Source: Streptomyces diastatochromogenes
Lineage (GTDB): Bacteria > Actinomycetota > Actinomycetes > Streptomycetales > Streptomycetaceae
Direction: 5' to 3'
DNA: 64,000 bases
Assembly: GCF_002242805.1 (NCBI RefSeq)
Contig: NZ_MCGQ01000023.1
Coordinates: 124,421-188,420 of the forward strand
The position numbers and the translations under genes were made by a program. The notes under the pieces were generated by a model. It was not told where the DNA came from. It did not search any database and saw only the letters and a program-made list of their open reading frames with translations. Shown piece by piece: positions 1 through 7,961 of the stretch. Each line of letters starts with the position of its first letter. Within the stretch, counting starts at the first letter, position 1.

Positions 1-246
1 GCCGGGGCCGGCCGGCTGGCGCGGGCGGGCATGCGGCCCGGCGGGGTGTGCCCCGTGTCCGCGGACGGCGGCGCGGTGGTGGTGTTCGACGAGACGGTGG
101 GCGGGCTGGGCCGCGTGCACTGCGGCAGCGGCCGGCCCGACAGCAGTATCGAGATCGACGCGGCGGAGCTGATCGCCGCGGTTCCGACGGCCGCGACGGC
201 GCCGATCGCCGACATTCCGACGACGGCGGGGGCGGGGGCGACATGA
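1..246 (+). CDS. YbaK/EbsC-type aminoacyl-tRNA deacylase, C-terminal end (5' end outside window)
   Basis: The reading frame is open from base 1 and stops at 244-246, so only about 81 C-terminal residues are visible. They contain a GGVCPV segment, then a VVVFDE strand, a short Gly-Arg loop and an IEID-AAEL ending. This order resembles the C-terminal half of YbaK/ProX domains, which hydrolyse mischarged tRNA (GGVxPxG, hydrophobic strand with Asp, SAGxRG, xIELxPxDL). The last 25 residues are a low-complexity Ala/Thr tail. The stop overlaps the start of the GNAT gene as ATGA, so the two are probably co-translated. The family call rests on the pattern alone; the catalytic Lys region is outside the window. 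Confidence 0.5.
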   Translation, partial: AGAGRLARAGMRPGGVCPVSADGGAVVVFDETVGGLGRVHCGSGRPDSSIEIDAAELIAAVPTAATAPIADIPTTAGAGAT

Positions 247-674
247 CCGTCCGGCCTGCCACGCCCGCGGACTCCGCTGCCGTCTGGCGTCTCCTGAACG
301 GATTCGTGACCAGCTACCGGCCCGATCGGGCGGTCTTCGAGGACGTCACGTTCCCCCAGGTCCTCAAGTCCGCGGCGGAGGGCGGAGCGGAGTTCCTGGT
401 GGCCGAGCGGGACTCGGCCACGGTCGGCTATGTGCTCGCGGTGCGGATGCCCACCCTGTTCGCGGGCGGCACCGTGCTGGAGCTGCTGGAACTCACCGTG
501 GACGCGGGGCTGCGCGGCGGGGGAATCGGCTCCGCGCTGATCCGGGCCGTGCAGGCGAGGGCCGAAGCGGCGGGTGACGTGGAGGTGACCGTGCCGACCC
601 GCAGGGCCGGCGAGTTCTACCGCCGCCTCGGGTTCGACGAGACGGCGACCTACTTCAAGTGGTCCCGTAGCTGA
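243..674 (+). CDS. GNAT family N-acetyltransferase
   Basis: A 143-residue single-domain GNAT protein, which would transfer an acetyl group from acetyl-CoA to an unknown amine. The N-terminus MTVRPATPADSAAVWRLL is the typical strand beta1-helix alpha1. The acetyl-CoA loop is seen near residues 90-100 as LTVDAGLRGGGIGSALI, close to the Q/RxxGxG/A consensus. The C-terminus holds AGEFYRRLGFDE, the usual FYxxxGF motif of the last strands. The ATG overlaps the stop of the upstream YbaK-like gene (ATGA), which decides this start over longer in-frame versions. The substrate cannot be told from sequence. Confidence 0.85.
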   Translation: MTVRPATPADSAAVWRLLNGFVTSYRPDRAVFEDVTFPQVLKSAAEGGAEFLVAERDSATVGYVLAVRMPTLFAGGTVLELLELTVDAGLRGGGIGSALIRAVQARAEAAGDVEVTVPTRRAGEFYRRLGFDETATYFKWSRS

Positions 675-687
675 CCACACCCCGGAG

Positions 688-1254
688 CTAGGGGCTCGCG
701 CGGACGACGGCTTGGTCGCCTCGGGGGCCGAACAGATGCAGGATCTCCACGGTGCTCGTGTTCGCCGGACCGAACCAGTGCGGCTGTCTGGTGTCGAACT
801 CGGCCGCTTCGCCGGGGCGGAGCGTGCTTTCGTGCTCGCCTAGGACGAGCCGCAGTTCGCCGGCCAGGACGTAGAGCCATTCATAGCCTTCGTGAGTCAC
901 CAGCTTCGGTTCGCGGGGAGCCAGTACGTGCTTGAACACCTGTACCCGGCCCGGGTATTGGGTCAGTGGCACGAGGACGCTGCCGTCACCCCTGCGCAAG
1001 GGCTTCAGATGCACCCGGGGGTCACCGGTGGCCGGTGCGGCCACCAGTTCGTCGAGCGCGACGCGGTGTGCCCGCGCGAGCGGGATGAGCAGGTCCAGGG
1101 TCGGGCGTCGGCTGCCCGACTCAAGACGGGACAGTGTGCTCACCGAGATCCCGGTCGTTGCCGCCAGCGCCTCCAGCGTGAGTCCCCGGTCCCGGCGCAA
1201 CGCGCGCAGCCGTGGCCCGATGTCGTCGAGGATCTGCTCCAGTTCTGCGTCCAC
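688..1254 (-). CDS. XRE family regulator with C-terminal cupin domain
   Basis: A 188-residue regulator. Residues about 10-65 form an HTH of the XRE type (LRALRRDRGLTLEALAATTG, then ISVSTLSRLESG). Residues about 105-180 form a small cupin barrel (HEGYEWLYVLAGELRLVLGE, LRPGEAAEFD, PHWFG), which in this family senses a small ligand. It starts with GTG and lies divergent from the MFS exporter at 1363, so it probably controls itself and the transporter. The 108-base intergenic stretch carries an inverted repeat at 1274-1290 that could be its operator. The ligand is unknown. Confidence 0.88.
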   Translation of the reverse strand: MDAELEQILDDIGPRLRALRRDRGLTLEALAATTGISVSTLSRLESGSRRPTLDLLIPLARAHRVALDELVAAPATGDPRVHLKPLRRGDGSVLVPLTQYPGRVQVFKHVLAPREPKLVTHEGYEWLYVLAGELRLVLGEHESTLRPGEAAEFDTRQPHWFGPANTSTVEILHLFGPRGDQAVVRASP

Positions 1255-1273
1255 GGGGCTCAGTGTGCGGTTC

Positions 1274-1290
1274 TTTGCGGTTCTCGCAAA
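1274..1290. promoter_or_regulatory. Inverted repeat TTTGCG-N5-CGCAAA, candidate operator
   Basis: Perfect 6-base arms separated by GTTCT lie about 20 bases upstream of the XRE-cupin start and 73 bases upstream of the MFS start. The symmetric A/T-flanked arms stand out in this GC-rich sequence. It is inferred to be the binding site of the XRE-cupin regulator; no experimental evidence is available here. Confidence 0.4.
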
Positions 1291-1362
1291 AGTGCTGGTC
1301 GGTGCCGAGGGGACTGACTGAGCCTTACCGGGCGATTACTCCCCGGCTGTGAGAGGCAACCC

Positions 1363-2751
1363 GTGACCGCGACGACGACTCACCCTGTTCCGCCCGCTCT
1401 GAGCGCACGCAGACGCTGGACGGTGCTGGCCGTCTGCTGCCTGAGCATGTTCCTGGTGGGCCTGGACACCACCATCGTCAACGTGGGCCTGCCCGCCATC
1501 GGGCGCGGCCTGGGCGTCGGGACGCGCAGTCTCGAGTGGACCGTTGACGCGTACACCATCGTCCTGGCCGGGCTGCTGATCTCCTCCGGCGCGCTGGCGG
1601 ACCGGTTCGGACGCCGACGGATGTTCCAGTGCGGGCTGGTCGTGTTCGGGGCGGCCTCGCTGGTCTGCGCGATCGCGCCTTCGGTCGGCGCGCTGGTCGC
1701 GGCCCGCGCCGTTCAGGGCGTCGGCGCCTCGATGCTCAGTCCGGTCGCTCTCGCGATCGTGGTGAACGCGATGCCCGACCCGAGAGAGCGAGCGCAGGCG
1801 ATCGGTGTCTGGGCGTCCGTTTTCGGGCTCAGCATGGCCGTCGGGCCGGTCATCGGGGGTGCTCTGCTCGCGGGGCTCGACTGGCGGGCACTGTTCTGGA
1901 TCAACGCCCCGGTCATCGTGGCCGCTCTGGTGCTCAGCGCCGTGTTCGTGCCCGAGTCCCGGGCGCCGCGGGCACAGCGGCTCGACGTGCCGGGTCAGGC
2001 GCTGCTGACCGTGGTCATCGGCGTCTGGGTCGGCGTCCTCATCGAAGGGCCGCACATCGGCTGGACGTCGCCCGCAGCGCTGGCCGCCTATGGGGTCGCG
2101 ACGATGGCGACGGTCGGATTCGTATGGGTCGAGGCCCGTCGGCAGCAACCGCTGATGGATCTACGGCTCTTCCGCAGCCCCGCGTTCAGCGGTGCCGTCC
2201 TGGGGGCCGTGGCGGTCTTCGTCGCTCTGAACGTGACGCTGCTGCTCAACACCCTTTACCTGCAGCACACCCGGGGATTCACGCCACTGGCCGCCGGAGC
2301 GGCGACGCTGCCCATGGCCCTCGGCGCCACCGTCTGCGCCCCCTGGTCCGGCCGTCTCGTCGGTCGCGTCGGACCCCGGCTGCCGCTGACCCTGGCCGGC
2401 GGCTTCACCATGGCGGGCGGACTCTGCCTGGTCGGACTCGACGGTCACACCAGCACGCCCCTGCTCCTGCTCGCCTACCTGCTCACCGGCATCGGGTTCG
2501 GCTTCGCCAACGCGCCGATCACCAACACCGCGGTCAGTGGGCTGCCTCCCGCCCGAGCCGGCGTGGCCGGAGCGATCACCTCCACCGCACGACAGGTCGG
2601 CGCCGCGCTCGGCATCGCCCTCTCCGGCGGCCTGGTGGCCAACACCACCCCAGCGGGCCTGGCCCACGCGTCCCGCCCTGGCTGGATCCTGGTCGCCGCC
2701 TGCGGGCTCCTGCTGGTCCTCCTGGCCCGTACGTCACGGTCGAAGGCATGA
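1363..2751 (+). CDS. MFS transporter, DHA2 (EmrB/QacA-type) drug efflux
   Basis: A 462-residue integral membrane protein with the pattern of 14-helix DHA2 exporters, which drive drug efflux with the proton gradient. It shows the helix-1 motif LDTTIVNVGLPAI, motif A in the first cytoplasmic loop (GALADRFGRRRMF), and the antiporter motif C region in helix 5 (SVFGLSMAVGPVIGGALL). Start is GTG at 1363. It lies divergent from the XRE-cupin regulator, suggesting ligand-induced expression. The substrate cannot be inferred. The 249 bases after its stop carry no gene. Confidence 0.92.
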   Translation: MTATTTHPVPPALSARRRWTVLAVCCLSMFLVGLDTTIVNVGLPAIGRGLGVGTRSLEWTVDAYTIVLAGLLISSGALADRFGRRRMFQCGLVVFGAASLVCAIAPSVGALVAARAVQGVGASMLSPVALAIVVNAMPDPRERAQAIGVWASVFGLSMAVGPVIGGALLAGLDWRALFWINAPVIVAALVLSAVFVPESRAPRAQRLDVPGQALLTVVIGVWVGVLIEGPHIGWTSPAALAAYGVATMATVGFVWVEARRQQPLMDLRLFRSPAFSGAVLGAVAVFVALNVTLLLNTLYLQHTRGFTPLAAGAATLPMALGATVCAPWSGRLVGRVGPRLPLTLAGGFTMAGGLCLVGLDGHTSTPLLLLAYLLTGIGFGFANAPITNTAVSGLPPARAGVAGAITSTARQVGAALGIALSGGLVANTTPAGLAHASRPGWILVAACGLLLVLLARTSRSKA

Positions 2752-2930
2752 AGCACGGTCGAAGACATGAAGAAGGTCCACGCACACTCCGTAACCACGG
2801 CTGGGGCCGTCGGATCCCGGAGTGGGCCGAGTCGGCGGCGGCCGAACGGGAAGCTGCGGCGCACATGACCTTCGCTGCCACAAGGTCGATACTGATGAGC
2901 AAGGCTCCGTGCTCCCGCCCCAAGGCGCCC

Positions 2931-2947
2931 TCAGGGGGATCCCCTGA
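2931..2947. promoter_or_regulatory. Inverted repeat TCAGGGG-GAT-CCCCTGA upstream of dhaK
   Basis: Perfect 7-base arms around GAT, 54 bases before the dhaK start. It could be an operator of the dha operon or the base of a weak hairpin in its leader. It is not followed by a T-run, so a classical terminator is less likely. Confidence 0.35.
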
Positions 2948-2978
2948 ACAGGGAAAACACCGGTCAGAGACTCACCTG

Positions 2979-2994
2979 CTAAGTTTCTTAGGAG
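2979..2994 (+). promoter_or_regulatory. Small hairpin abutting the dhaK ribosome binding site
   Basis: CTAAG-TTT-CTTAG forms a 5-base-pair stem whose last base is the first G of the GGAG ribosome binding site (2991-2994), 6 bases before the dhaK ATG. The stem is A/T-rich against the background. It may modulate ribosome access, but a chance hairpin is possible. Confidence 0.35.
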
Positions 2995-3000
2995 ATAGGC

Positions 3001-3993
3001 ATGAAGATGCTGATCAACGTCCCGGAGACCGTGGTGGCAGACGGGCTGCGGGGTATGGCGGCCGCGCATCCCGACCTGACCGTGGACGTGGAGAACCGGG
3101 TGATCGTCCGCCGGGACGCTCCCGTGGCCGGGCAGGTCGCGCTGATCTCGGGCGGTGGGTCGGGGCACGAGCCGCTGCACGGGGGATTCGTCGGTCCGGG
3201 CATGCTCTCGGCGGCCTGCCCCGGAGAGGTGTTCACCTCGCCGGTGCCGGACCAGATGGCGCGGGCGGCGGCCGCCGTCGACAGCGGGGCCGGCGTGCTG
3301 TTCATCGTGAAGAACTACACGGGTGACGTGCTCAACTTCGACATGGCGGCCGAACTCGCCGAGGACGAGGGCATCCAGGTCGGCAAGGTGCTGGTCAACG
3401 ATGACGTGGCCGTCACCGACAGCCTGTACACGGCCGGCCGGCGCGGCACCGGCGCGACCCTGTTCGTGGAGAAGATCGCGGGTGCCGCCGCGGCCGAGGG
3501 GCAGCCGCTGGAGCGGGTGGAGGCCGTCGGGCGCCAGGTGAACGAGAACGCCCGCAGCTTCGGTGTCGCGCTGAGCGCCGTCACCACCCCGGCCAAGGGC
3601 TCCCCGACCTTCGATCTGCCCTCCGGCGAGCTGGAGTTGGGCATCGGCATCCACGGCGAGCCGGGCCGGGAGCGGCGGGCGATGATGACCTCCGGGGAGA
3701 TCGCCGACTTCGCGGTGCACGCCATCCTGGAGGACATGCCCCCGCGCAACCCCGTGCTGGTCCTGGTCAACGGCATGGGTGCCACCCCGCTGCTGGAGCT
3801 GTACGGCTTCAACGCGGAGGTGCAGCGGGTGCTCGGCGAGCGGGGCGTGACCGTGGCCCGCACCCTCGTCGGCAACTACGTCACCTCCCTCGACATGGCG
3901 GGTGCCTCGGTCACGCTGTGCCAGGTCGACGAGGAACTGCTGCGGCTGTGGGACGCGCCGGTGAAGACCCCGGCACTGCGCTGGGGGATGTGA
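3001..3993 (+). CDS. dhaK: PTS-dependent dihydroxyacetone kinase, substrate-binding subunit DhaK
   Basis: A 330-residue cytosolic subunit that binds dihydroxyacetone covalently and presents it for phosphorylation to dihydroxyacetone phosphate. The substrate-binding His is codon 218, inside LGIGIHGEPG, the same number as His218 of E. coli DhaK. The N-terminal domain has the family motifs ISGGGSGHEPLHGGFVG and the FIVKNYTGDVLNF segment. The ATG at 3001 is preceded by GGAG at 2991-2994. It is first in the order dhaK-dhaL-dhaM, so the phosphoryl donor is a PTS chain (HPr to DhaM to ADP on DhaL), not free ATP. Confidence 0.96.
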   Translation: MKMLINVPETVVADGLRGMAAAHPDLTVDVENRVIVRRDAPVAGQVALISGGGSGHEPLHGGFVGPGMLSAACPGEVFTSPVPDQMARAAAAVDSGAGVLFIVKNYTGDVLNFDMAAELAEDEGIQVGKVLVNDDVAVTDSLYTAGRRGTGATLFVEKIAGAAAAEGQPLERVEAVGRQVNENARSFGVALSAVTTPAKGSPTFDLPSGELELGIGIHGEPGRERRAMMTSGEIADFAVHAILEDMPPRNPVLVLVNGMGATPLLELYGFNAEVQRVLGERGVTVARTLVGNYVTSLDMAGASVTLCQVDEELLRLWDAPVKTPALRWGM

Positions 3994-4039
3994 TACGGCG
4001 GACGAAGCGGTCAACATCCCTACCACGCAAGGAGATCCA

Positions 4040-4651
4040 GTGCTCGACGCCGATTTCTTCCGCCGTTGGATGACGGCGACCGCCGCATCCGTCGACCGGG
4101 AGGCGGAACGGCTCACGGCCCTCGACTCGGCCATCGGGGACGCCGACCACGGCAGCAACATGCAGCGCGGGTTCACGGCCGTCCTGGCCAGCCTGGAGGA
4201 GGAGGCGCCGGCCACCCCGGGCGCCGTGCTGGTCCTGGCCGGGCGCCGGCTGATCTCGACGGTCGGCGGGGCGGCCGGGCCGTTGTACGGCACCCTGCTG
4301 CGCAAGGCCGGCAAGGCGCTCGGGGACGCCACCGAGGTCAGCGAGAAGCAGCTGGCCGAGGCGCTCAGGGCGGGCGTGGACGGGGTGATGGCACTGGGCG
4401 GTGCCGCACCCGGCGACAAGACCATGATCGACTCCCTGGTCCCGGCCGTGGACGCGCTCGGCGAGGGCTTCGCCGCGGCACGCTCGGCCGCCGAGCAGGG
4501 CGCGGAGGCCACCATCCCGCTGCTGGCCCGCAAGGGCCGGGCCAGCTATCTCGGCGAGCGCAGCATCGGGCACCAGGATCCGGGGGCCACATCCTCGGCC
4601 CTTCTGATCGCCGGACTGGAAGAAGCGGCTTCGGGAGCATCGGGTGAGTGA
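4040..4651 (+). CDS. dhaL: Dihydroxyacetone kinase ADP-binding subunit DhaL
   Basis: A 203-residue all-helical subunit that holds a tightly bound Mg-ADP and moves the phosphate from DhaM to DhaK-bound dihydroxyacetone. The Mg-binding aspartates are in LDSAIGDADHGSNMQRG near residues 28-43, and the nucleotide glycine-rich loop is STVGGAAGPLYGTLL. The start is GTG at 4040 behind AAGGAG at 4029-4034. It lies 46 bases after dhaK and its stop overlaps dhaM by 8 bases. Confidence 0.95.
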   Translation: MLDADFFRRWMTATAASVDREAERLTALDSAIGDADHGSNMQRGFTAVLASLEEEAPATPGAVLVLAGRRLISTVGGAAGPLYGTLLRKAGKALGDATEVSEKQLAEALRAGVDGVMALGGAAPGDKTMIDSLVPAVDALGEGFAAARSAAEQGAEATIPLLARKGRASYLGERSIGHQDPGATSSALLIAGLEEAASGASGE

Positions 4652-5054
4652 CGAGAAGCGGGTCGGGATCGTGCTGGTGTCGCACAGCGCGGAGGTCGCG
4701 ACATCCGTGGCCGAGCTGGCGAAGGGTCTGGCGGGCGGGGCCACCGCGGTGCCCGTCGCCGCGGCGGGCGGTACCGAGGGCGGCGGGCTCGGCACCAGCG
4801 CCGAGCTGATCTCCGCGGCGGCCGCCTCCGTGGACCGGGGTGTCGGGGTCGCCGTACTCACCGACCTCGGCAGTGCGGTGCTCACCGTGAAGGCGCTGCT
4901 GGCCGAGGGCGATGAACTGCCGGACGGGGCGCGGCTGGTGGACGCGCCGTTCGTGGAGGGCGCGGTGGCCGCGGTCGTCACGGCGGCCACGGGAGCGGAT
5001 CTGGACGCGGTGGAGGCCGCGGCCGCTGAGGCGTACAGCTACCGGAAGGTGTGA
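4644..5054 (+). CDS. dhaM: Dihydroxyacetone kinase phosphotransferase subunit DhaM, single domain
   Basis: A 136-residue EIIA(Man)-type domain. IVLVSHSAEVA at the N-terminus carries the phosphorylated His (residue 14). It takes phosphate from HPr and passes it to ADP on DhaL. The E. coli protein has extra HPr-like and EI-like domains; here only the first domain is present, so it must rely on HPr encoded elsewhere. GTG start within the 8-base overlap GTGAGTGA with dhaL implies coupled translation. Confidence 0.93.
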   Translation: MSDEKRVGIVLVSHSAEVATSVAELAKGLAGGATAVPVAAAGGTEGGGLGTSAELISAAAASVDRGVGVAVLTDLGSAVLTVKALLAEGDELPDGARLVDAPFVEGAVAAVVTAATGADLDAVEAAAAEAYSYRKV

Positions 5055-5061
5055 GTCGCGT

Positions 5062-5092
5062 GGGGTCCAGGGGGCTCCGCCCCCTGGACCCC
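5062..5092. terminator. Strong convergent hairpin between dhaM and chitosanase
   Basis: A perfect 13-base stem (GGGGTCCAGGGGG pairs with CCCCCTGGACCCC) with a 5-base loop CTCCG, starting 8 bases after the dhaM stop. It sits between two convergent genes and could act in both directions. Very similar hairpins are familiar in intergenic regions of many Streptomyces genomes, so it may also be a dispersed palindromic repeat. Confidence 0.7.
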
Positions 5093-5170
5093 CGGCCTAT
5101 GCCCACCCACCACTCGACTCGGTAGGCATAAAAGGCGCCCGCCCGGGCTCGGTGGGCCGTGCAGGCGGTC

Positions 5171-5896
5171 TCACTTCTGGGCCTCCACGAACTCCCGGGC
5201 CAGCCGCTCCCCCATCTCCACCGCCGCCCGGTGGTCCTCGATCGGGGCGACCTTCGAGTCCTTGAAGACGATGTACGTGACGCCGGAGGGGACTCCACCG
5301 TTGCGCGGGTCGGGGTGGATGCCGAGGCCCCGGGCGGTGGCGTAGGAGGCCTCGCCGATGATGTCCCGCGGACCGGTGTCGCCGACGACCGCGTACCGCA
5401 CCCGGTCGTGGTAGATCACGGCCGCCACCGCGCCGCCCCTGATTCCCTGCGCGCTGGGGTCCCAGATGCCGCTCGGAGCCGGGATCACGATGTAGGGCAG
5501 GGACTCGGCGTTCAGGTGGCGGCCGTCGGACTGCTGGTAGGCGGTGGCGGCGGAGAACAGCGGATCGGTACGGCGGTTGCAGCGGGTGGTGGGCCGTCCG
5601 TCGCAGTCGACGTCCAGGTCGGCCTTCCAGAACACCGCCTTGCGAGTGCCGCAGACGGGGACGGTCGCGGAGCCACCGCCGTCGGTTCTGTACCGGCCCT
5701 TGGACACCTGGGTACAGGTGCGCACCCGGTCGAGCAGGTCGGTGGCGGTCACGGAGCCCTCGCTGTGGGCCGCGTGCTCCTGCCCGGGCGGTACGGCAGC
5801 GGCGGGAACTGTCGTCGGGGCGAGCAGGGCGGCGCCGGCCGTGGCCAGCGTCAGCGACTGGAGACGCACTCTGAGGGACTCTCTCCTGGAGAACAT
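5171..5896 (-). CDS. Secreted glycoside hydrolase family 75 chitosanase
   Basis: A 241-residue exported enzyme expected to cut beta-1,4 bonds of chitosan. The N-terminus MFSRRESLRVRLQSLTLATA is a signal peptide; SRRESLR loosely resembles a twin-arginine motif, and cleavage near AAAVPPG is likely. The mature part has the GH75 pattern: WKADLDVDCDG, TDPLFSAATAYQQSDG, LPYIVIP, and VVGDTGPRDIIGEAS, which holds the Asp/Glu pair used for catalysis in this family. I chose the internal ATG because the longer in-frame start adds 23 residues that spoil the signal peptide. A dhaM-convergent hairpin follows it. Confidence 0.88.
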   Translation of the reverse strand: MFSRRESLRVRLQSLTLATAGAALLAPTTVPAAAVPPGQEHAAHSEGSVTATDLLDRVRTCTQVSKGRYRTDGGGSATVPVCGTRKAVFWKADLDVDCDGRPTTRCNRRTDPLFSAATAYQQSDGRHLNAESLPYIVIPAPSGIWDPSAQGIRGGAVAAVIYHDRVRYAVVGDTGPRDIIGEASYATARGLGIHPDPRNGGVPSGVTYIVFKDSKVAPIEDHRAAVEMGERLAREFVEAQK

Positions 5897-6246
5897 TCCG
5901 GACACCTTGCCGAATCTGGTGCCGGCCTGCGAGCACGACCACTCCGATGGGGCCGGATGGAGCACGCTCCTGACGCCCTGTGAGAAGACAACAGGGGCCG
6001 GGGGCCTGAGCCGATACCGGCCCAGGCCCCCCGGCCGCCCGCGTCGGCGCGGGTTCGGCGACGACAGCGTGTCCGCGCCACAGGCATGAACTTCCCTGCG
6101 TTCTCGGGGAGTTCAGCCGTAGGGAGTCCTCAGCATACGTAACTCCCGCGCATGGTCACCAACACGACCCCCTTGCTTCGGTCGCACAGGCCGGGTCATA
6201 TTGGTCCGGACCTTTGCCGTGATGCCGTCCCCGGGGAGGCAGAGCC
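5897..6246. other. 350-base intergenic region between chitosanase and Fn3 lipoprotein
   Basis: This region must hold both divergent promoters. It contains a GC-rich inverted repeat at 5996-6036 (GGCCGGGGGCCTG against CAGGCCCCCCGGCC) and a DasR-like palindrome at 6202-6213. The ribosome binding site GGGGAGGC lies at 6233-6240. I see no convincing small gene. Confidence 0.6.
6202..6213. promoter_or_regulatory. DasR-like palindrome TGGTCCGGACCT
   Basis: The 12 bases are close to the dre element bound by DasR (core TGGTCTAGACCA) and to the TGGTCCAGACCT repeats described in Streptomyces chitinase promoters. It is 33 bases upstream of the Fn3 lipoprotein GTG and faces the chitosanase. Control by N-acetylglucosamine/glucosamine status is inferred from the match and the chitosanase neighbour. 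Confidence 0.45.
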
Positions 6247-7227
6247 GTGCGACGCGTTCCCCTCCGGCCCGTGCTGGCCTGCGCAGCCCTGGTGCTGGTC
6301 ACGTCCTGCGGCTGGAGCGGTGCGGCCGACGGCGACGGCGGACGGGCGCCCGGCGCTCCGGCGGGCGTCACCGCCGCGGCCGGGAGCGCCACCAGCGTGC
6401 ACGTGATGTGGAACGCGGTGCCGGACGGGCGCGGGATCCGCACCTACGAGGTATATCGCGGCGCCACGAAAGTCACGGAAGTACCGGGCTCGCAGCACAT
6501 GGTGGACGTCACCAGGCTCAGGCCGTCCACCCTGTATGCGTTCACTGTGCGGGCCCGGGACACGGACGGCCGCCTCGGGCCGCCGAGCCGTGAGGTGCGG
6601 GCGCGCACGCCCGCCGTGGTGGCGGCGGACCGCTCGGCCCCGACCCGCCCGCTACGGCCGACCGGCCGGGCGGTCGGCAGCCGGGCGGTCCAGCTGTCCT
6701 GGGCCGCCTCCCGCGACGACAGGGGCGTGGTGTCGTACGACGTCTACCAGGGCGGTGCGAAGATCCACAGCGTCGGTGGCGGCCAGACCGCGACCGTGGT
6801 CACCGGACTGCGTCCCGGCACCCGGTACGTCTTCACCCTGCGGGCGCGGGACGCCGCCGACAACCTCTCGCCCGCGAGCGCACCCGTCCGGATCGGCACG
6901 CCGGGCACCGACGACGGACGGGACACCCGGCCGACCGGCTTCACCGCCACGACCCACCGGTCCGCCGGGGCGTACTACATCGACCTCGCCTGGGATCCGC
7001 CGCGGGTGGACGGGGTGATCACCGAGTACCGGATCCAGCTCGACGGCACCACGGCCACCTCCCTGGTATGGGGCGGCGACCCACCGCGTGGCCGGGCCCG
7101 CTACAGCTTCTACGTCGGGCGGGACGCCGGGGCCGAGCACCGGGTGCGGCTGAGGGCGCGACTGCCCGACGGCACCTGGGGCGGCTTCTCGGCGGAGCGG
7201 ACGGTGACCACGGGCGCGGGCGGCTGA
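6247..7227 (+). CDS. Lipoprotein with three fibronectin type III domains
   Basis: A 326-residue extracytoplasmic protein. The signal peptide ends in a lipobox (LVLVTSC, Cys about 22), so it should be lipid-anchored. Three Fn3 beta-sandwiches follow at about 33-118, 127-214 and 225-322, each with the VxWxxVxD/ADGxxxYEVYR-like strand and the TRYVFTLRARD ending. No catalytic domain is present. Fn3 modules in Streptomyces often accompany polysaccharide hydrolases, and this gene faces a chitosanase and carries a DasR-like site, so a role in polymer binding or surface display is inferred. GTG start with GGGGAGGC upstream. Confidence 0.85.
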   Translation: MRRVPLRPVLACAALVLVTSCGWSGAADGDGGRAPGAPAGVTAAAGSATSVHVMWNAVPDGRGIRTYEVYRGATKVTEVPGSQHMVDVTRLRPSTLYAFTVRARDTDGRLGPPSREVRARTPAVVAADRSAPTRPLRPTGRAVGSRAVQLSWAASRDDRGVVSYDVYQGGAKIHSVGGGQTATVVTGLRPGTRYVFTLRARDAADNLSPASAPVRIGTPGTDDGRDTRPTGFTATTHRSAGAYYIDLAWDPPRVDGVITEYRIQLDGTTATSLVWGGDPPRGRARYSFYVGRDAGAEHRVRLRARLPDGTWGGFSAERTVTTGAGG

Positions 7228-7320
7228 CGGTCGACGGGCCGGCTCCGTCCTGCACCGGTCGCAGGAGTCACGTCACCTGACCGGGTGCGGTCCGCGTGCG
7301 GCCGGGTCCGGGGCCGCGTT

Positions 7321-7340
7321 TGCTGCCCTTGAGGGCAGCA
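7321..7340. terminator. Perfect inverted repeat TGCTGCCCT-TG-AGGGCAGCA
   Basis: A 9-base stem with a minimal loop lies 94 bases after the Fn3 gene and 67 bases before the next start. It could be a terminator for the Fn3 gene or a protein-binding palindrome for the next promoter. Confidence 0.4.
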
Positions 7341-7406
7341 CGGACGTTTCCCGACCCTCGGCGGCGCATGGGATGTACCGCCAACCGTGCCGCCGGAGGC
7401 CAGCCA

Positions 7407-7946
7407 ATGCGAAACTCCCGACTCCTCCTCCGCTCCGGCCTGACCCTGGCGGCCGCCGCCGCGCTCCCGACCGCACTCGCCGGGCCCTCGGCGGCGGTCT
7501 CGGGAATCTCGGTGAGCACCACCGGGTCCACGGTCTCGGTCGTCACCAGCGCATGCGTCCAGAACAACGGCAGTTGGGGCACCGCCTCGCTGCTCAGCAG
7601 CGGCCAGGGGAGCTTCTCCCAGGGCCGCCAGGTTGCCCTGTCGGGCACGACCATCAGCCAGTCGGCGGCCTGGTCGGGGGTGAGCCCGGGGACGTACACG
7701 GTCGTGGTGGTCTGCTCCAACGGCGTGACCGCCGGCAGCCAGTCCGTGATCGTGTCCGCCGCCTCCGCCCCCACGACCTCGTCGACGTCCGCCGCGGCCC
7801 CCTCGCGCGGTGTGATGGGCGGCCTCGGCGGCGCGGCCCGCGACTACCGGACGCTCACCCTGGGCATCGGCGCGACCCTGGTGACCGCCGGCCTGGCCGC
7901 CACGGCCTGGTTCCTGCGCCGCCGCTCGAAGCCGTACCGCCTCTGA
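7407..7946 (+). CDS. Secreted, C-terminally membrane-anchored small surface protein
   Basis: A 179-residue protein of unknown function. It has a signal peptide ending near ALAGPSAA, a Ser/Thr/Val-rich extracellular part of about 110 residues (repeated VSTTGSTVSVV and TYTVVVVCSNG strands, suggesting a small beta-sandwich), a Ser/Ala linker, and a single C-terminal membrane segment followed by RRRSKPYRL. This resembles a sortase-type tail without a recognisable LPxTG motif. The ATG at 7407 has GGAGGC at 7394-7399, which rules out the longer reading. Confidence 0.75.
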   Translation: MRNSRLLLRSGLTLAAAAALPTALAGPSAAVSGISVSTTGSTVSVVTSACVQNNGSWGTASLLSSGQGSFSQGRQVALSGTTISQSAAWSGVSPGTYTVVVVCSNGVTAGSQSVIVSAASAPTTSSTSAAAPSRGVMGGLGGAARDYRTLTLGIGATLVTAGLAATAWFLRRRSKPYRL

Positions 7947-7961
7947 GACCCCACCGTCAGA

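Noticed and set aside
5897..5965. N-terminal extension of the chitosanase
   Set aside because: The additional 23 residues precede a complete signal peptide and lack a ribosome binding site.
5996..6036. GC-rich inverted repeat as a terminator for the chitosanase or Fn3 gene
   Set aside because: It lies upstream of both genes, not after either, so terminator is not a sensible call; mentioned only within the intergenic entry.
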